Counted from the stretch's first letter, positions 47,110-58,659 are shown. The stretch: DNA of 64,000 nucleotides from Simmondsia chinensis (GCA_018398585.1 JAGTTD010000005.1:6069355-6133354); one strand, 5' to 3'. Translations and numbers: made by a program. The notes: generated from the sequence alone by a model not told the origin.

Positions 47110-48235
47110 ATCTGTAAGAAAAATCAGTGAAAGCAGTACAATTACAGCGAGAATACAACAAAAATTACAGTAAGAATATTGCTGAAAATACAGCGTAAAT
47201 ACTGAAAATTACAGCAAAAATACTGCAGAAAATACAGTGTATACTGAAAAATTACAGCACAGAAAATTACTGAAAATTATTGCATGAGAAATTACAGAAA
47301 TTTGCAGAAATTAAACCGGTTATTGCTGTAAATTTAAACTATAATCGCACCAAAATTATCTGTAAAATTTGTGAGGTATACAGCAAAATAATTTAGTAAT
47401 TTGATAGAAAAACCGCAGTAAGACGGATTAAACACAACAACCAAATAATACAGGAAAAGAGGAGAGATTGATTAGAATACCAAAGATACCGTACCGCGGG
47501 AAATACCACTATCCTAAAAGACGATTTCGCCGCTGCTCCAGTGCAAACAGTGATTTCGGTGGCCCTCCTCTAGGATTAACGCGGTCCAACTTTTAACGTA
47601 CACTCGTTAGTCGTTGGGTAGGAGAGTGCGAGAACTTTGCCCAAGTACTTGAAGAAAGAGGAAGGAAGCCGAGAGGAGGAAGAAGATGGAGTTGGTTTTT
47701 TTTTGGATGATCCCAATCTAAGCTTAAGCATTCTATTTATACTAATCCAAAATGCTAACAGGTATAAATGTTGTAGTAAATTGTTATGTCCAACGGCCAG
47801 TAACATTTCCAGTGCATTAACACCGAGTCCAATAGCTAGTAATGTTTTTGTGCATTTAAACCGAGCTCAATAGCTAGTTGGTGCATTAACATTTCCACCT
47901 GAGTGCGGGTGGCACGCGCGTGGTTCCCACTATCCCTTCACCCATGACTTAATTCAATTGAGTTGAGGGCATATACCCTTATAAACTCTACTAAAGCCCC
48001 TTAATTTGTCTATGTGGGGTAGAGGGTTTTTTTTTATTGTATTCTCAAAATAGGATGTAATTTTTCCATAATTTTTAAGTTTAGCTTGTATCATTTTTTC
48101 AACAAAATCAATATATGTATATAAACTAATGATAACAAAAGCTAAAATAGTTTGTAGGGAATACCGCTTATGAAGATCACCCACGTAATAACGAGCGAAA
48201 AATCGAAGTGACAATCATAAACAAAGGGGACAAGG
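47110..48235 (-). repeat. LTR-like dispersed repeat, copy 2
   Basis: Matches 28135-29060 on the opposite strand: an AAAATTACAG-type minirepeat tract (47120-47410), then CGGTATCTTTGG / TCCTAAAAGACG, CACTGTTTGCACTGG, a GTGGGAACCACG block and AAAAAATGATACAAGC. TTCAGCTGAAGCCTACC at 48258 continues in style with Copia-type LTR junctions. Not resolved to exact ends. Confidence 0.5.
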
Positions 48236-48616
48236 AGAACACCGGATTTACATGATTCAGCTGAAGCCTACCTCCACGAAGGAGAGCACAATAATTTCAT
48301 TAATATCATTGGAATTTACATGAGACATCTCAACTCACAATCCTCTCAAACTTTGACTCAAAACCCTAATGGTAACATGTACAACTTTTATGTATATATA
48401 GAGCAACCACACTAAAACCCTAGTATCTCATGGGCCTAAATAGGATTGGCCCAATTGTATACCTAATAAACCAGACCCAATACAATCAGGCTCCACACAT
48501 AACCCAAAATAGTTAAACAAATATAATAAATACTTTTTATAACTTATCATCTCCCTTAGTTGAAGTTGAAGCAAAATAGGTTAAGCAGAGAAACGTGAAT
48601 AGTAATTGTTAAGATT
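48236..48616. other. Intergenic, possible LTR continuation
   Basis: No gene recognised; may be part of the LTR-like repeat on its left. Confidence 0.4.
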
Positions 48617-49003
48617 TATCAGGCTAAATGCTCAACTCACAAATTTAAAATATATGAAGTTTACATATAAGTCCAAATAAAGTTTTATCTAAAACCAATT
48701 ATAGCTCACCATTTATATGATCGCATGTTGCCTACGCATGTCTGCCTTACTTCTTGTTGCTGACACCATTTTGATGCTTCCATGCTTGTCTTACTCTCCG
48801 TGTTCTCCGTGCTTTTCATGCCCTTCTCGCTTTTCAGGTTAGGGGTCCTCGGAAACAACGTCTCATTCCCAGACCCTGCTCACGCGGGAGCCCTTTTGCA
48901 TTAGGCCTGTTGTTGTTGTTGTATATTTATATATTAATTTATTTTGTCTTACAATTTTAATGTGAGATTCAACTAGACTCATAAATGAAATACTTAACCC
49001 AAA
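48617..49003 (-). repeat. TRIM-1 LTR split by an RTE tail insertion
   Basis: Left part 48617-48722 (AATGCTCAACTCACA, CATATAAGTCCAA, AAACCAATTATAGCTC) and right part 48925-49003 (AATGTGAGATTCAACTAGAC, AATACTTAACCC) are the two halves of a TRIM-1 LTR. Between them lies foreign DNA with a (TTG)n end. Confidence 0.6.
48778..48922 (+). mobile_element. RTE LINE 3' tail copy, nested
   Basis: CTTTTCAGGTTAGGGGTCCT, CGGAAACAACGTCTC, CCCAGACCCTGCTCACGCGG, GAGCCC and GTTGTTGTTGTTG form the RTE tail. The GTAAGGCTGCGTAC segment is missing (internal deletion). It sits inside the TRIM-1 LTR. Confidence 0.7.
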
Positions 49004-49009
49004 AAAAAA

Positions 49010-49400
49010 TTGGTCCTTTTTTCGATAATTAGCTACAGAGTCGCAATACAGAGCAGACAACTCGAACAAACGAGCCCTGAGTCAACCCCTATTAGGATGA
49101 GGAACAAAACAACAGAAACAGTATAACAGGAATACAAAACAAAAATAGAAATACATTAAATACCATTAGGGAGGAGTCGAAAACAAGACAAACTAAAAGA
49201 CAAGAGTAGAGGACAGTTACGCCCCTAATCTATTGAAGTCATGTACTCGATCATAAGCTAATCATAACCATCAAAACACAGCCCTAGTCTTTTCCCCATC
49301 TCCCATGTACGCTTCACAATGAAAAACTTATCGACATTTTTAACACTATAGCTTGCCCATTTCCCCTTTATTCCTCTTTTTTGGTAACGGTGGTCCTTAT
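49010..49400 (-). mobile_element. ORF2-less L1-type element, third divergent copy
   Basis: The minus strand reads TWEMGKRLGLCFDGYD, the ORF1 end motif (cf. IEMGEKVGLNFDGFD), then stops, followed directly by a 3' UTR of ~210 bp and GCTAATTATCGAAAAAA. No ORF2 sequence lies between. Flanks show only a weak TGGTCCTT match. Confidence 0.65.
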
Positions 49401-49800
49401 ATTTTTTATGAGGGTGATGGGAGAGCCTTAGACCTATAAAATCACTAAATTATGTAATTTAATATATGTTGCTTTTACATTACAACGACCCATTTTATTT
49501 TTATCATCAAATTTGGATTATATTTGGGACCCGCTTTTGTAAATTATGATTTAGTCTATTATTATTCGTTCTTGAATCTCATAAGATTATTCTTGAAAGC
49601 GATAATAAAGTGGTTCTTAAAGCTCTTTTAGGTTGGCTTTAGCAAAATTTTAAACTATGATGGATGATATTCATCTTATCAGCGAGCAGTGTACCCATGT
49701 CACCTTCAATTACTTTTTTCGAGAGGCAAATAGATCAATGGAATGGTTAGTGATGTCGGGCTCAAGGGCGTTTGATCTTTCAGTGAGGTAATATTTGAAG
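49401..49800. other. Intergenic with eroded LINE RNase H text
   Basis: Around 49575-49790 fragments such as ILESDNKVVLKAL and FFREANRSMEW on + suggest a further decayed RNase H remnant like that at 5255-5610. Confidence 0.45.
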
Positions 49801-49961
49801 AAAAATTATTTACAAAACTATCATGCAAAGTATTGAAAACTGTACCCAAATAACGTGCATGTCATTTTTGGAATTTTTTTAATGTTTTTTTCAATTTTTT
49901 TTACTTTTTTTAAATCTAAGGGGAAGTATTCAATGCACTATCTCTAATACGCAAATGCGCG

Positions 49962-51146
49962 TTTTTTTTTTTTTTTTTTTTTTTTTGGTGATGGTAGGGA
50001 CTGGGAACCAGTTTCAGCAACTCCCTCGAAGCAAGGGACGACCTGAAGCATCAAAGAGGATAATACGGCAGAGAGTAGAGGGGGGCTCCAAAATACCAGG
50101 ATCATACCCCACTCTTGTATAACCCTCGTTTTCCATAAAATCAGCTGCTCTGTTTGTTTCTCTGAAAACATGAGAGAAAATAACTTGGATAACCCCAGAG
50201 CAGATCTTCCTAATGTCATCCACGATAGCACAAATTTCGCTCGAACATTCATACCGGCCCTGGAGGGTTCGAATCACAACTTGATTATCTCCTTCAAGAA
50301 TGACTTTCTGCGCCCCATTGGAGATTGCATCCCGCAAGCCATCTCGAGCGGCAACAGTTTCAGCAGCGAGAATGGACGTATTTCCCATTCTTCTAGTACC
50401 GGAGGATAGAATACTCCCCTCCCAGTCACGGATTACATAGCCTGCTCCCGTCTCAATTCCTCATTTTGACCCGTCGAAGTTTACTTTCACCCACTTGTGA
50501 TCCGGGGGCGACTAGGACACCCAAGTGTTGCCCCTTCTATTGATTGTGGTGGTTCTCTTGGTTACAGAACCTTCGTCCGGCATATTTCTGCACTCCCATT
50601 CTAGCACCATGGCGCAGGCTTTGCTGACAGTCTGCTCTGGGTTGGCCTTCTCTCTCCTGAATACAGCCGCATTTCTATCTTTCCAGATGTGCCAGCAGAG
50701 GGCCACTAATCTTTCCAATTCATGATTCTCCTTCCTTGTTCTCATTTCCTCCACAATCCTGGCATGGGAGGGCCGTTGGTTTATTCATTGGGTAATATTG
50801 ACCCGCTCCCACACTGCTTTAGCATGAGGGCAACTAAGCAGAATATGAGATATGTCTTCTCCTCCCTCCCCACACCAAGCACAGTGGGAATCCCAGCCAG
50901 GAATTCTTATGACCATTTGAGATCCTGTGGCCAGGTAGTCATTAAGCACTTGCCACAGAAAAATCTTGATATTCGGTTGGATGTTCAAGTCCCAGATCCA
51001 CTTAAACTCCCACCCGCTCCTATCATCCCAATTCAGATTATGAGCCATCCACGTGGCTAATTTCACGCTGAAGGATCCCGTGCTTGTGAATCCCCAACAT
51101 AGACGGTCCTCCATCCTGGACTTAGGAATGGGGACTCCCAGGATGA
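49962..51146 (-). mobile_element. L1 LINE, 5'-truncated ORF2 end
   Basis: Target duplication ATACGCAAATGCGCG (49947-49961) and ATACGTAAATGCACG (51147-51161), two mismatches. A poly-T start on + marks the tail. It holds the zinc-binding and RNase H domains of ORF2. Confidence 0.88.
50014..51127 (-). pseudogene. L1 ORF2 C-terminus: zf-RVT and RNase H-like domains
   Basis: From 51114 leftwards: DRLCWGFTSTGSFSVKLATW, WKWIWDLNIQPNIKIFLWQV-type text and CAWCGEGGEDISHILLSCPH with AKAVWERV are the reverse-transcriptase zinc-binding domain. Then come LVALCWHIWKDRNAAVFR and an RNase H-like domain with AAETVAARDGLRDAI, VILEGDNQVVIRTL and FSHVFRETNRAADFMENEG. Stops and frame changes separate the blocks, so it is inactive. 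Confidence 0.85.
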
Positions 51147-51582
51147 ATACGTAAATGCACGTGCTTGTATGTATATTTATTTTTTCAATTATTGATATTT
51201 TCTTGATTATAGTAAATAAATTAAATTAAATTATTTTTTAAAATGTGTAAATTAAATTATACACAAATTTAATTTAAATATTTAATAAATAATTTAATTT
51301 AATTTATTTATTATAATTAATAAATAGAAAATAAAACATACTTGCACCCGCTAGTTACCCATCGTGCATTAAAATTTAATTTCTTTTAAAAAGGTTAAAA
51401 AAGAACAAAAAAATTCATATGATAACTTGGATGTCATTTGAGTAAATACTTTTCTTTAAAACTCAATTTTAAAAATATTTTTTTCTTTTGATGTTATTTT
51501 AACTCTTATACCTACTCGACAAAATTCTTTTCTCTCTCATCAAGGCTAATGCCTTAGAATCCACGTCTTCATGGACCGTCTT

Positions 51583-51787
51583 TGTCAAACTTCATGGGGC
51601 CTTTTCTAGGCTCAACTCACAGAATTGGCACACATAAGATCCACATACAAGTTTAAGTAGAGTTTCATTCTAAAAATAATTGGCAATAGGTGAAGTAACT
51701 CACTACACTTATAAATTAATATCTTTATACTTATCATTTCAATGTGAGATTTAACTAAGGGGCTCACATATGAAGTACTCCTCAACA
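51583..51787 (-). mobile_element. TRIM-1 solo LTR upstream of the AAE gene
   Basis: 205 bp from TGTCAAACTTCATGGGGCC to GTACTCCTCAACA, matching the TRIM-1 LTR. It ends about 150 bp before the TATA box of the acyl-activating enzyme gene. No exact target duplication is seen. Confidence 0.7.
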
Positions 51788-51864
51788 AGTCTCAAAACTA
51801 TTTTTCTTTTTTTTTTTTCCCTTAAAAGTCTTGTATGGTAAGAAACTGCTAAGAATTTTCCTTT

Positions 51865-51901
<37 letters not shown>

Positions 51902-51934
51902 AAGTAGAACATTCAATAACAGTTTCCTTAGCAG

Positions 51935-51975
51935 TATAAATAGCACCCCCCATCTTCCTCCGCTTGATGCCCTAA
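51935..51975 (+). promoter_or_regulatory. TATA box and two-codon uORF of the AAE gene
   Basis: TATAAATAG at 51935 lies 110 bp before the start codon, behind a ~32-base A run (51869-51900). The minimal uORF ATG CCC TAA at 51967-51975 falls in the presumed leader. Confidence 0.55.
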
Positions 51976-52002
51976 CTCCATCTTCCACCATCCCACCCAA
52001 AT

Positions 52003-52038
52003 CTCTCTCTCTCTCTCTCTCTCTCGATCTCGATCTCG
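52003..52038 (+). repeat. (CT)n in the AAE leader
   Basis: A CT microsatellite passes into CGATCTCGATCTCG just before the ATG at 52045. CT-rich leaders are common in plant promoters. Confidence 0.8.
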
Positions 52039-52044
52039 AATACA

Positions 52045-55000
52045 ATGGAGAAGTTGCCAAAATGTGAAGCAAATTACACAGCACTTACCCCCATCACCTT
52101 CTTGAAGAGAGCCGCCCGGTTCTATGGTGGCCGGACCTCCATTATCTACGGCACTCACACCTCCTTCACTTGGCTTCAGACCTACCACCGCTGCCTTTCC
52201 CTCGCCTCCTCCCTTCGCTCCCTCGGGATTGCCAAAAACGATGTGGTGAGTTCGACTTGCGAGTATTGTCTTAGTACCTACTTGGTCAAGCTTCTTCACT
52301 TAAAATATATTTGACTGAAAAAAAAAAGCACTTTTATGTAGAAATATACCTTGTTTTTCAACTTTTTATAATGAGATTTATGTAAAAAAAATCTTCCAAA
52401 AAGAGTTTTTTGTTGTAACTTGACCAATGAAACCCTTAGGCCTCGTTCGGTTGCTCTATAAAATAATTTCCTACGAGAAGTTATATTTCATGAAAATTCA
52501 GTTTCTATATTGGCTTCTTAGAAAGATGGTAAAATATGTTTGGTAGGCAGGACGAGGAACTGAACTTCCTTCGGGAAACAATTAAAAACAAAGAAACTAG
52601 AACTTATATAAAGAAAACTAGATAAGTTGCTTCCTACATCTTGAAGGAATTAGAAATTGTTTAGCAATTTCTACTTCACACAATCTGCCTACTTCATGTC
52701 AACAAACAAAAGCTTAAATTCGTACTTCTCATAAATTTTTACTTCCTACGTAACAAACGAGGCCTTAATCTTGTGATAAAAGTACTTACCTACAAAATAT
52801 TAGTTACTTGTATATCAAATTGGTATATTAAAAAAGACTAATATTTTTGTTAAAGCAAAAATATTACTATTATTACAGTAATTAATTTATATAAAGTTTT
52901 TCACTATTATTCATTATAAATCATATAATTGCTATGATAATAATATTTTTTAATTTGATGTAACAATACCCATAAATAATAATTAATTTAATGTTATGAA
53001 ATTATACATTAAAGTAGAAAATTCAACAATTTGATATTTTTCTACGGTTATTTATCAATAGTACATTTTTTTGATAATTAGCGAGGAAAAACTCGCAAAA
53101 CAAAAACTAATAGTCAATATACTTTACTCATTAGGTCAATTTAATAATTCTACTTTTAATTGTATTAAACACCATAATCATATCAAATATAATTAACTTA
53201 CTATACAATCTACTTATTAACTCAATTTAATCTAATATATGATCATATCATTAAAAGTTTTATCAATAAATTAATACAAACTTTTATTCTCCAAATTGAT
53301 GTGGATATAATATATATTGTATAAAGAATAAATTAAGATAATTAAATATATAAGGATCAAAATTATATAATAAATAAAGTACATTTACTTTGGCATAAAT
53401 AATCATATTTTTAATAAGCTGACAATTGGAAAAATGATGAAATAACTCGCAGGTATCAGTGATAGCACCCAACATACCAGCACTCTACGAGCTTCACTTC
53501 GCAGCTCCCATGGCCGGCGCGGTGCTCAACACCATCAACACCCGCCTTGACGCGGCCACCATCGCCACCCTTCTCCGCCACTCCTCTGCCAAGCTCCTCT
53601 TCGTCGACTACGAGTTCCTCTCCTTAGCCCTCCACTCCCTCCTCCTCCTCTCCGGCAACTCCTCCTCCGGCAACCCCAGGCCACCGCCGCGTCTCATCCT
53701 CATCGACGACCTCGACTCCCCCTCCACCGCCGCCTCCCGCCACCTTCAATACCAACACCTCCTTCTTTCCGCCCGCACAGCCAAAGCGCCGTCGTCTTCC
53801 GCGCCACTCCTTGTTAAAGAATACGTTGATTCTCCGGAGGGGTTGCGGCTCGGCCGGGGATCCGAGCTTGAGTATGAAGAGCTCGTCCGGGCCGGCGACG
53901 TGGGGTTTGAACCCCAGGTGGTGACCGACGAGTGGGACCCCATTACGCTGAATTATACCTCTGGAACGACCTCGTCCCCTAAAGGGGTGTTTTACAGTCA
54001 CCGTGGGGCTTACCTGAGCACTATGAGTATGATCATGGCGTGGGAGATGGGGAGGGAGCCGGTGTATCTATGGACTCTCCCGATGTTCCACTGTAATGGG
54101 TGGACCTTCACTTGGGGGATCGCGGCCCGAGGCGGCACCAACGTGTGCATCCGTACCACCGCCTCAGCCGAAATCTACCGGAGCATTGCGCTTCACGGCG
54201 TCACCCGCATGTGTTGCGCACCTATAGTGTTCAATTCTCTCCTTGACGAGGCATTTTCCGGCGAGGTTCTCCGGCGGCCGGTGAATATACTCACCGGTGG
54301 GGCACCTCCGCCGGCGGCGTTGTTGGAGAGGATAGAGAAACGTGGGTTCCACGTGGTTCACGCTTATGGGTTGACAGAAGCGACGGGGCCGGCGTTGGTG
54401 TGTGAGTGGAAGAGGGAGTGGGATAATCTAGCGCGTGATAGTCAAGCGCGGATAAAGGCGCGTCAGGGGATCAGCGTGGTGACGGTGGCAGATGTCGATC
54501 TAAAAAGCCTGGAAACGAATCAAAGCGTGCCACACGACGGGAATACGATGGGGGAGATCGTTCTCCGAGGGAGCGGCATCATGAAAGGGTACCTCAACAA
54601 CGCCGCGGCGACAGCAGAGGCACTTGACGGTGGATGGTTTAGGACCGGGGACGTAGGAGTGGTGCACCCAGACGGGTATATTGAGATAAAGGACAGAGCG
54701 AAAGACGTGATAATATCGGGCGGTGAGAATATAAGCAGCAAGGAGGTGGAGGAGGTGATTTTCCGACATCCAAGGGTGGCGGAGACAGCGGTGGTGGCAA
54801 TGCCCCACCCCAAGTGGGGGGAGAGCCCTTGCGCCTTCGTGGTGTTGAAGGATCGCAAGGAAAAGGACGAGAAGGCGGTGGAGAAGGAGTTGATCGAGCA
54901 TTGTAGGGAAAATATGGCGCACTATATGGTGCCAAAGAAGGTCGCGGTGGTGAAGAAGCTGCCATGGCAGAATAATAAGGTATTGAAGAGGGAGCTGAGG

Positions 55001-55129
55001 GAGATTGCGAAGACGTTTACGGCGGTGGATGCAACGGCGGAGAAGGATTGTTCTGGTGGTGGTGGCGGTGGTGATGCGGCGGTTAGAGAACAGGGCCAGC
55101 CGCAGCAGATATTTGCCATGTCTCGTCTC

Positions 55130-55132
<3 letters not shown>
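52045..55132 (+). CDS. Peroxisomal acyl-activating enzyme (AMP-binding, AAE/CoA-ligase family)
   Basis: Adenylates a carboxylic acid and transfers it to CoA; plant relatives include benzoate/cinnamate-CoA ligases and AAE1-type enzymes, so the substrate is open. Exons 52045-52245 and 53453-55132 (donor GTG|GTGAGT, acceptor CGCAG|GTATCA) give 626 aa. Visible: MEKLPKCEANYTALTPITFL start, NDVVSVIAPNIPALYELHFA, ATP motif YTSGTTSSPKGV (235-246), HCNGWTF, GGAPPP, YGLTEATG (372-379), GWFRTGDVG (461-469), IKDRAKDVIISGGENISSKE (479-498). The A10 region reads LPWQNNKVLKREL (570-582) instead of LPKTSTGKVQK-like. The protein ends ...IFAMSRL, a canonical PTS1 peroxisomal signal, after a Gly-rich stretch. 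Longer than the usual ~550-580 aa because of Pro/Ser- and Gly-rich additions. Exon 2 is markedly GC-rich. A poly-T run follows the stop. Confidence 0.93.
52439..52764. mobile_element. Tourist-like MITE in the AAE intron
   Basis: 326 bp from GGCCTCGTTCGGTTGC to GTAACAAACGAGGCC, flanked by TTA on both sides (52436-52438, 52765-52767), the PIF/Harbinger target site. Confidence 0.75.
52765..53452. other. AAE intron remainder
   Basis: AT-rich sequence. At 53063-53110 TTTTTTTGATAATTAGCGAGG looks like a tiny L1 3' end on the minus strand. Confidence 0.5.
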
Positions 55133-55165
<33 letters not shown>

Positions 55166-55465
55166 CTGATCGGGTGGATTCAGGTTTCTATGTTATTTTG
55201 ATGTACGGAATTAGTAGTAGAGCATAAAGAGTAAACTACGTTTGGGAGTATAAATTAATATTTTTATGTATTATTCGGTTCTATATGTAAAAATTTTGTT
55301 CAAAAGGTCGTCAGATTTATGAAAAGATTATATAAGATTATATTTATGTCTACAACAATTCTCTTTTAAAAAATATTGATAGAGCGGAGAGTAACATAAT
55401 TTTGTCAATTTGACTATTGTTTGATAGTGTTACCCATATTATTAAAGCTTAAGCCGTACCGATAG

Positions 55466-56012
55466 ATAGCCAAAATTATGTACGTGGAATATTAGGGGTA
55501 TGGGTTAGAGAAATGGTCAGCCATTGAGGGACTTGTAACTAAATCGAGACCTTCAGGTCGGAAACACATCTTTTGGATGAGAAGAGTTGGTTAACATGAA
55601 GAAGAGCTCAATATCAATTCCGATGATGCTAATGGGCGATTTTAATGAAATTTTGGAGCCTCACGATAGCGCAAATCCGAGTCATTTGGACCAATAGGAG
55701 TAAATTGGCTTTTGAGGTAGGCCGGTGGTGCGAAAATGACATTTTCTGGCATTTTAAGATGAGAACTATGTTTTGGATAACAGCCTGATGTGGGGATGCA
55801 GCAGCACCACAGCATCTGGGTCATGTTTTGTGGCTTTACCTGCTTATGTGTGTGCTTCGTATGTATCCTTGTTTCTTTGTTTTCTTTGTTCTTTGTTCTC
55901 CTATGGTTTGCTTTTAATTTGATGTGATTGTCCCGTTTTGTAGTGGTCCTTCGGATCCTTTTCGTGGGATGTCGGTTTTTTTTTGCAATCTTTTGCTAAT
56001 TATCGAAAAAAT
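55466..56012 (+). pseudogene. Internally deleted L1: ORF2 start fused to 3' UTR
   Basis: TGGAATATTAGGGGTATGGG reads WNIRGMG, the start of the L1 endonuclease. MGDFNEILEPHDS follows at ~55627 (GDFN catalytic motif). The reverse transcriptase is absent and a G/T-rich 3' UTR follows, ending CTAATTATCGAAAAAA. Stops abound. Confidence 0.7.
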
Positions 56013-56568
56013 CATATTAGTGGTAGCAAAAACAAGAAAGATAAAACATAGTATAAAGTAAGGTATAAATTTATAATTTGGGAGTTAAAAGCGATGAAAT
56101 TAACAAAATAGAATATGGACATTTAGTTTGATATAAATATTATTATTTTCAAATGATTATTTTTTTATATTACAAAAAAAATACAAATATATGTTATAAA
56201 TGTGTATTATGTGGTTAGCATTAAAAAAGATGCGTATTTTACCGTAGTTTACTTACAATGTAGTTATTTTATAGACCTTCAAGTTTCTTTAAGTAATTAA
56301 TTTGTATAACTAATTTCTATCAAGAAATTAGTAGTTTCTAAAAAGAATAACTTCAATATTATGTACAGATAAGGAACGCATAGTAATATGTACTTATCAT
56401 ATTCTCTATAATAGGGCAACTGAACGTACTATCCTATACACCTAAGATCGTTAAATAAAGACAAGCTACGAAGTTTATTTTCAGATAAATGATAAACCAG
56501 CTCAAGTGAACAAACTTGCCATGTTATACTTGGTTGTGTATGGACTTTTGAAGCCGATTCTATAAAGT
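56013..56568. other. AT-rich intergenic
   Basis: No gene or defined repeat is recognised. Confidence 0.5.
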
Positions 56569-56584
56569 AAGTCCAAATCCTCCA

Positions 56585-56705
56585 CATTTGTTTTTTCAAT
56601 AATTAGCAATAAGGTCACGATATAATACAGGCTACTCGATCACAGCAAGGCCTAGGACACCCGTAAAGAAACAGGGACCAAAAGAGGACAAGCACAACAA
56701 CAGAC
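56585..56705 (-). mobile_element. 121-bp L1 3' end insertion
   Basis: TTTTTTCAATAATTAGCAAT on + is the tail end. Perfect 16-bp target duplication AAGTCCAAATCCTCCA at 56569-56584 and 56706-56721. Confidence 0.88.
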
Positions 56706-56721
56706 AAGTCCAAATCCTCCA

Positions 56722-57252
56722 TCAAACATAGGAACTCACTTTACAAAATAAACCCATTATTTTTCAAAATCTGAGCCCAATCAATATCGAGCCTAGATTT
56801 GTCCAACAACATAAAATTGGTATCTTTTTTGTTTGTAGTTTTTAGTATTTCTGAAACTATTAACTATTATTCGAAAATGATTCTTTTGGTTTCTTTTATT
56901 TAGTGTTTTTCCTAACAGAAAACCAAAAACTATAAAAAATAATAAACTTGATTTTTTTAGTTTCTCTAAAAATTAGAAAATGCAGACAAAAACCGATACC
57001 AAATATGCCCTTAGAAATTTATTTTTTCATTTTCAAATCAAAAGTTCAAAACCCATTCCTTGTACAAAACTAGTCGGCAGAACGCCTGGTTGTTGCCCAT
57101 TACGACACCATCAAGTATGGTCACCTACGCGCCACCATGCACCATCACTCGAGCATAGAAACACACAACTATGCAACACTATGGTTCGAAGCAAAGCCAA
57201 ACCACCATGCATCACCATGAGACCACAGTCTCACCCCTTCTCGAACTTGTAA
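56722..57252. other. Intergenic
   Basis: A 90-codon ORF at 56980-57252 has no domain; it runs up to the solo LTR. Nothing else recognised. Confidence 0.45.
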
Positions 57253-57444
57253 TGTTAAGACTCTACATATGAGTCTAATAAAAATCGCACATGGAAGTTG
57301 TAAGAGAAAGTGATAAACATATAAGCTGGTAAGTTACTCCACCTAATGTCAATTTGTTTTAAAGTAAAACTTTACTTAGGCTTATATATGGATTTTATAT
57401 AAACTAACTCTATGGGTCGGGCCAAGGCCTAGTGAAATTTAACA
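57253..57444 (+). mobile_element. TRIM-1 solo LTR
   Basis: 192 bp from TGTTAAGACTCT to GAAATTTAACA, including GTTACTCCACCTAATG. No exact target duplication is visible. Confidence 0.75.
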
Positions 57445-57454
57445 GGGTAAACCA

Positions 57455-57770
57455 AATGTTTGATGTATTATTTTTTTAGTACACAAACTTTGTGAAATAA
57501 TTTTGTAAGCCAAACATTACATGTATTTAATAGAATAGTCCAAATAATAATGTCAAAGAGTGCTTTTTCCCTCTTCACACACCCGCACTACGACATTGTA
57601 GCACTAAGGAAAAAGAGTTAGATAAGAGGCGTATTTTACATCCTTTCACATCACCATTTGAACTATTTTAATAATTTACATGTAAGTAATTTGGACTGAA
57701 TATTATTTAACAAAATTTATAGACTAAAATATTACTACATCAAGCCTCATGGTACTAATGTCCAGCTTAT
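57455..57770. repeat. Foldback MITE
   Basis: Same family as 9950-10330: left CACAAACTTTGTGAAATAAT and right CAAAATTTATAGACTAAAAT with ATCAAGCCTCATGGTACTAAT, enclosing CACACCCGC/CACTACGACATTGT text. Confidence 0.55.
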
Positions 57771-57899
57771 CCTCATGTTCAATGTTTTATTATATGTGTT
57801 AATTTACTACTATTCTTTTTCATTCAAGTTTTCCCCAATCAAAACCCTTTTTTTAACTCCAGACAGAAGATAATTACTACTGATAATTTTTAATCCAAG

Positions 57900-58160
57900 T
57901 CTCCTCTGAACTGGGCCGTTTAGTACGTAGAAAATAGATGCGAGAAGTAAAAATTCATGAAAATGAGTAAAGTTCCTTTAAAACTCAGAAAGTTCTAATT
58001 CTCTTATTTTTAACTAACTTATTGAAGAAAGTTCTATTTCTCATTGCGACAACCAAACATGTTTTTCCTACTTCCTGAAAAATTGAAATAGAATTGAATT
58101 TTTAAAAAATATAACTTCCCGCAAGAATTTAATTCATGCATCAACCAAACAAGGCCTAAA
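57900..58160. repeat. Tourist-like MITE remnant
   Basis: The right end CAACCAAACAAGGCC-TAA fits a Tourist terminus next to TAA. The interior resembles 52439-52764 (AAAATTCATGAAAATGAG). The left end is eroded. Confidence 0.45.
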
Positions 58161-58248
58161 ACTCTAGATCCACCGCTGCATATTTATGTTCTTAAAGTGG
58201 CATTTATGACGTTGGTGTAAATAGTACTGTTTTTCTTTATTATTGGTG

Positions 58249-58659
58249 TGTTGTAAATATTGGGTATTTTTTAGGTATAAATTTTAGAGTCGAGTTTGGA
58301 TATTATCAAATATTATAGAAAACTAAAAATTATGTAAAATACCTATTTACGTATATATATATATATACATATATATAAATGATTATTTACAAAATTGTGA
58401 CACTTGTCACTTGATGAACACCACATGGGATGATTCGTCCTCTTTTGATTCTTGTATAAATATGGGTGGCCTATTCATCCAGTAAATTAACAACAAAAAT
58501 ACAAGAAATAAAGAAAGAGAGCCGAGAGGAAAAGGAGAAAAAATTCAATAAAATTTTCTCGTTCTGATATAAAATACTTGCAATTTTATTTCGAGTGTAT
58601 TTGGGTTTGGTTTTTTATTCTATTCCTATAAAGTATAATATCTCTACAGTTTTATAACA
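58249..58659 (+). repeat. Copia 5' LTR
   Basis: Carries ATACGTATATATATA-like AT repeats, TATAAATATGGG (probable TATA box) at ~58455 and the terminal TATAACA. Confidence 0.92.

Larger units (their letters stand above)
49801..51510. mobile_element. AT-rich MITE split by an L1 insertion
   Basis: The left ~150 bp (to 49961) and the right 51147-51510 flank the LINE at 49962-51146. The right part shares its AT-only core (TTAATTTAAATATTTAATAA) and a CTTGGATGTCATTTGAGTAA end with the foldback element at 18150-18575. Outer ends are approximate. Confidence 0.5.

Noticed and set aside
53624..55119. Minus-strand ORFs over the AAE gene
   Set aside because: They are shadows of the GC-rich exon 2.
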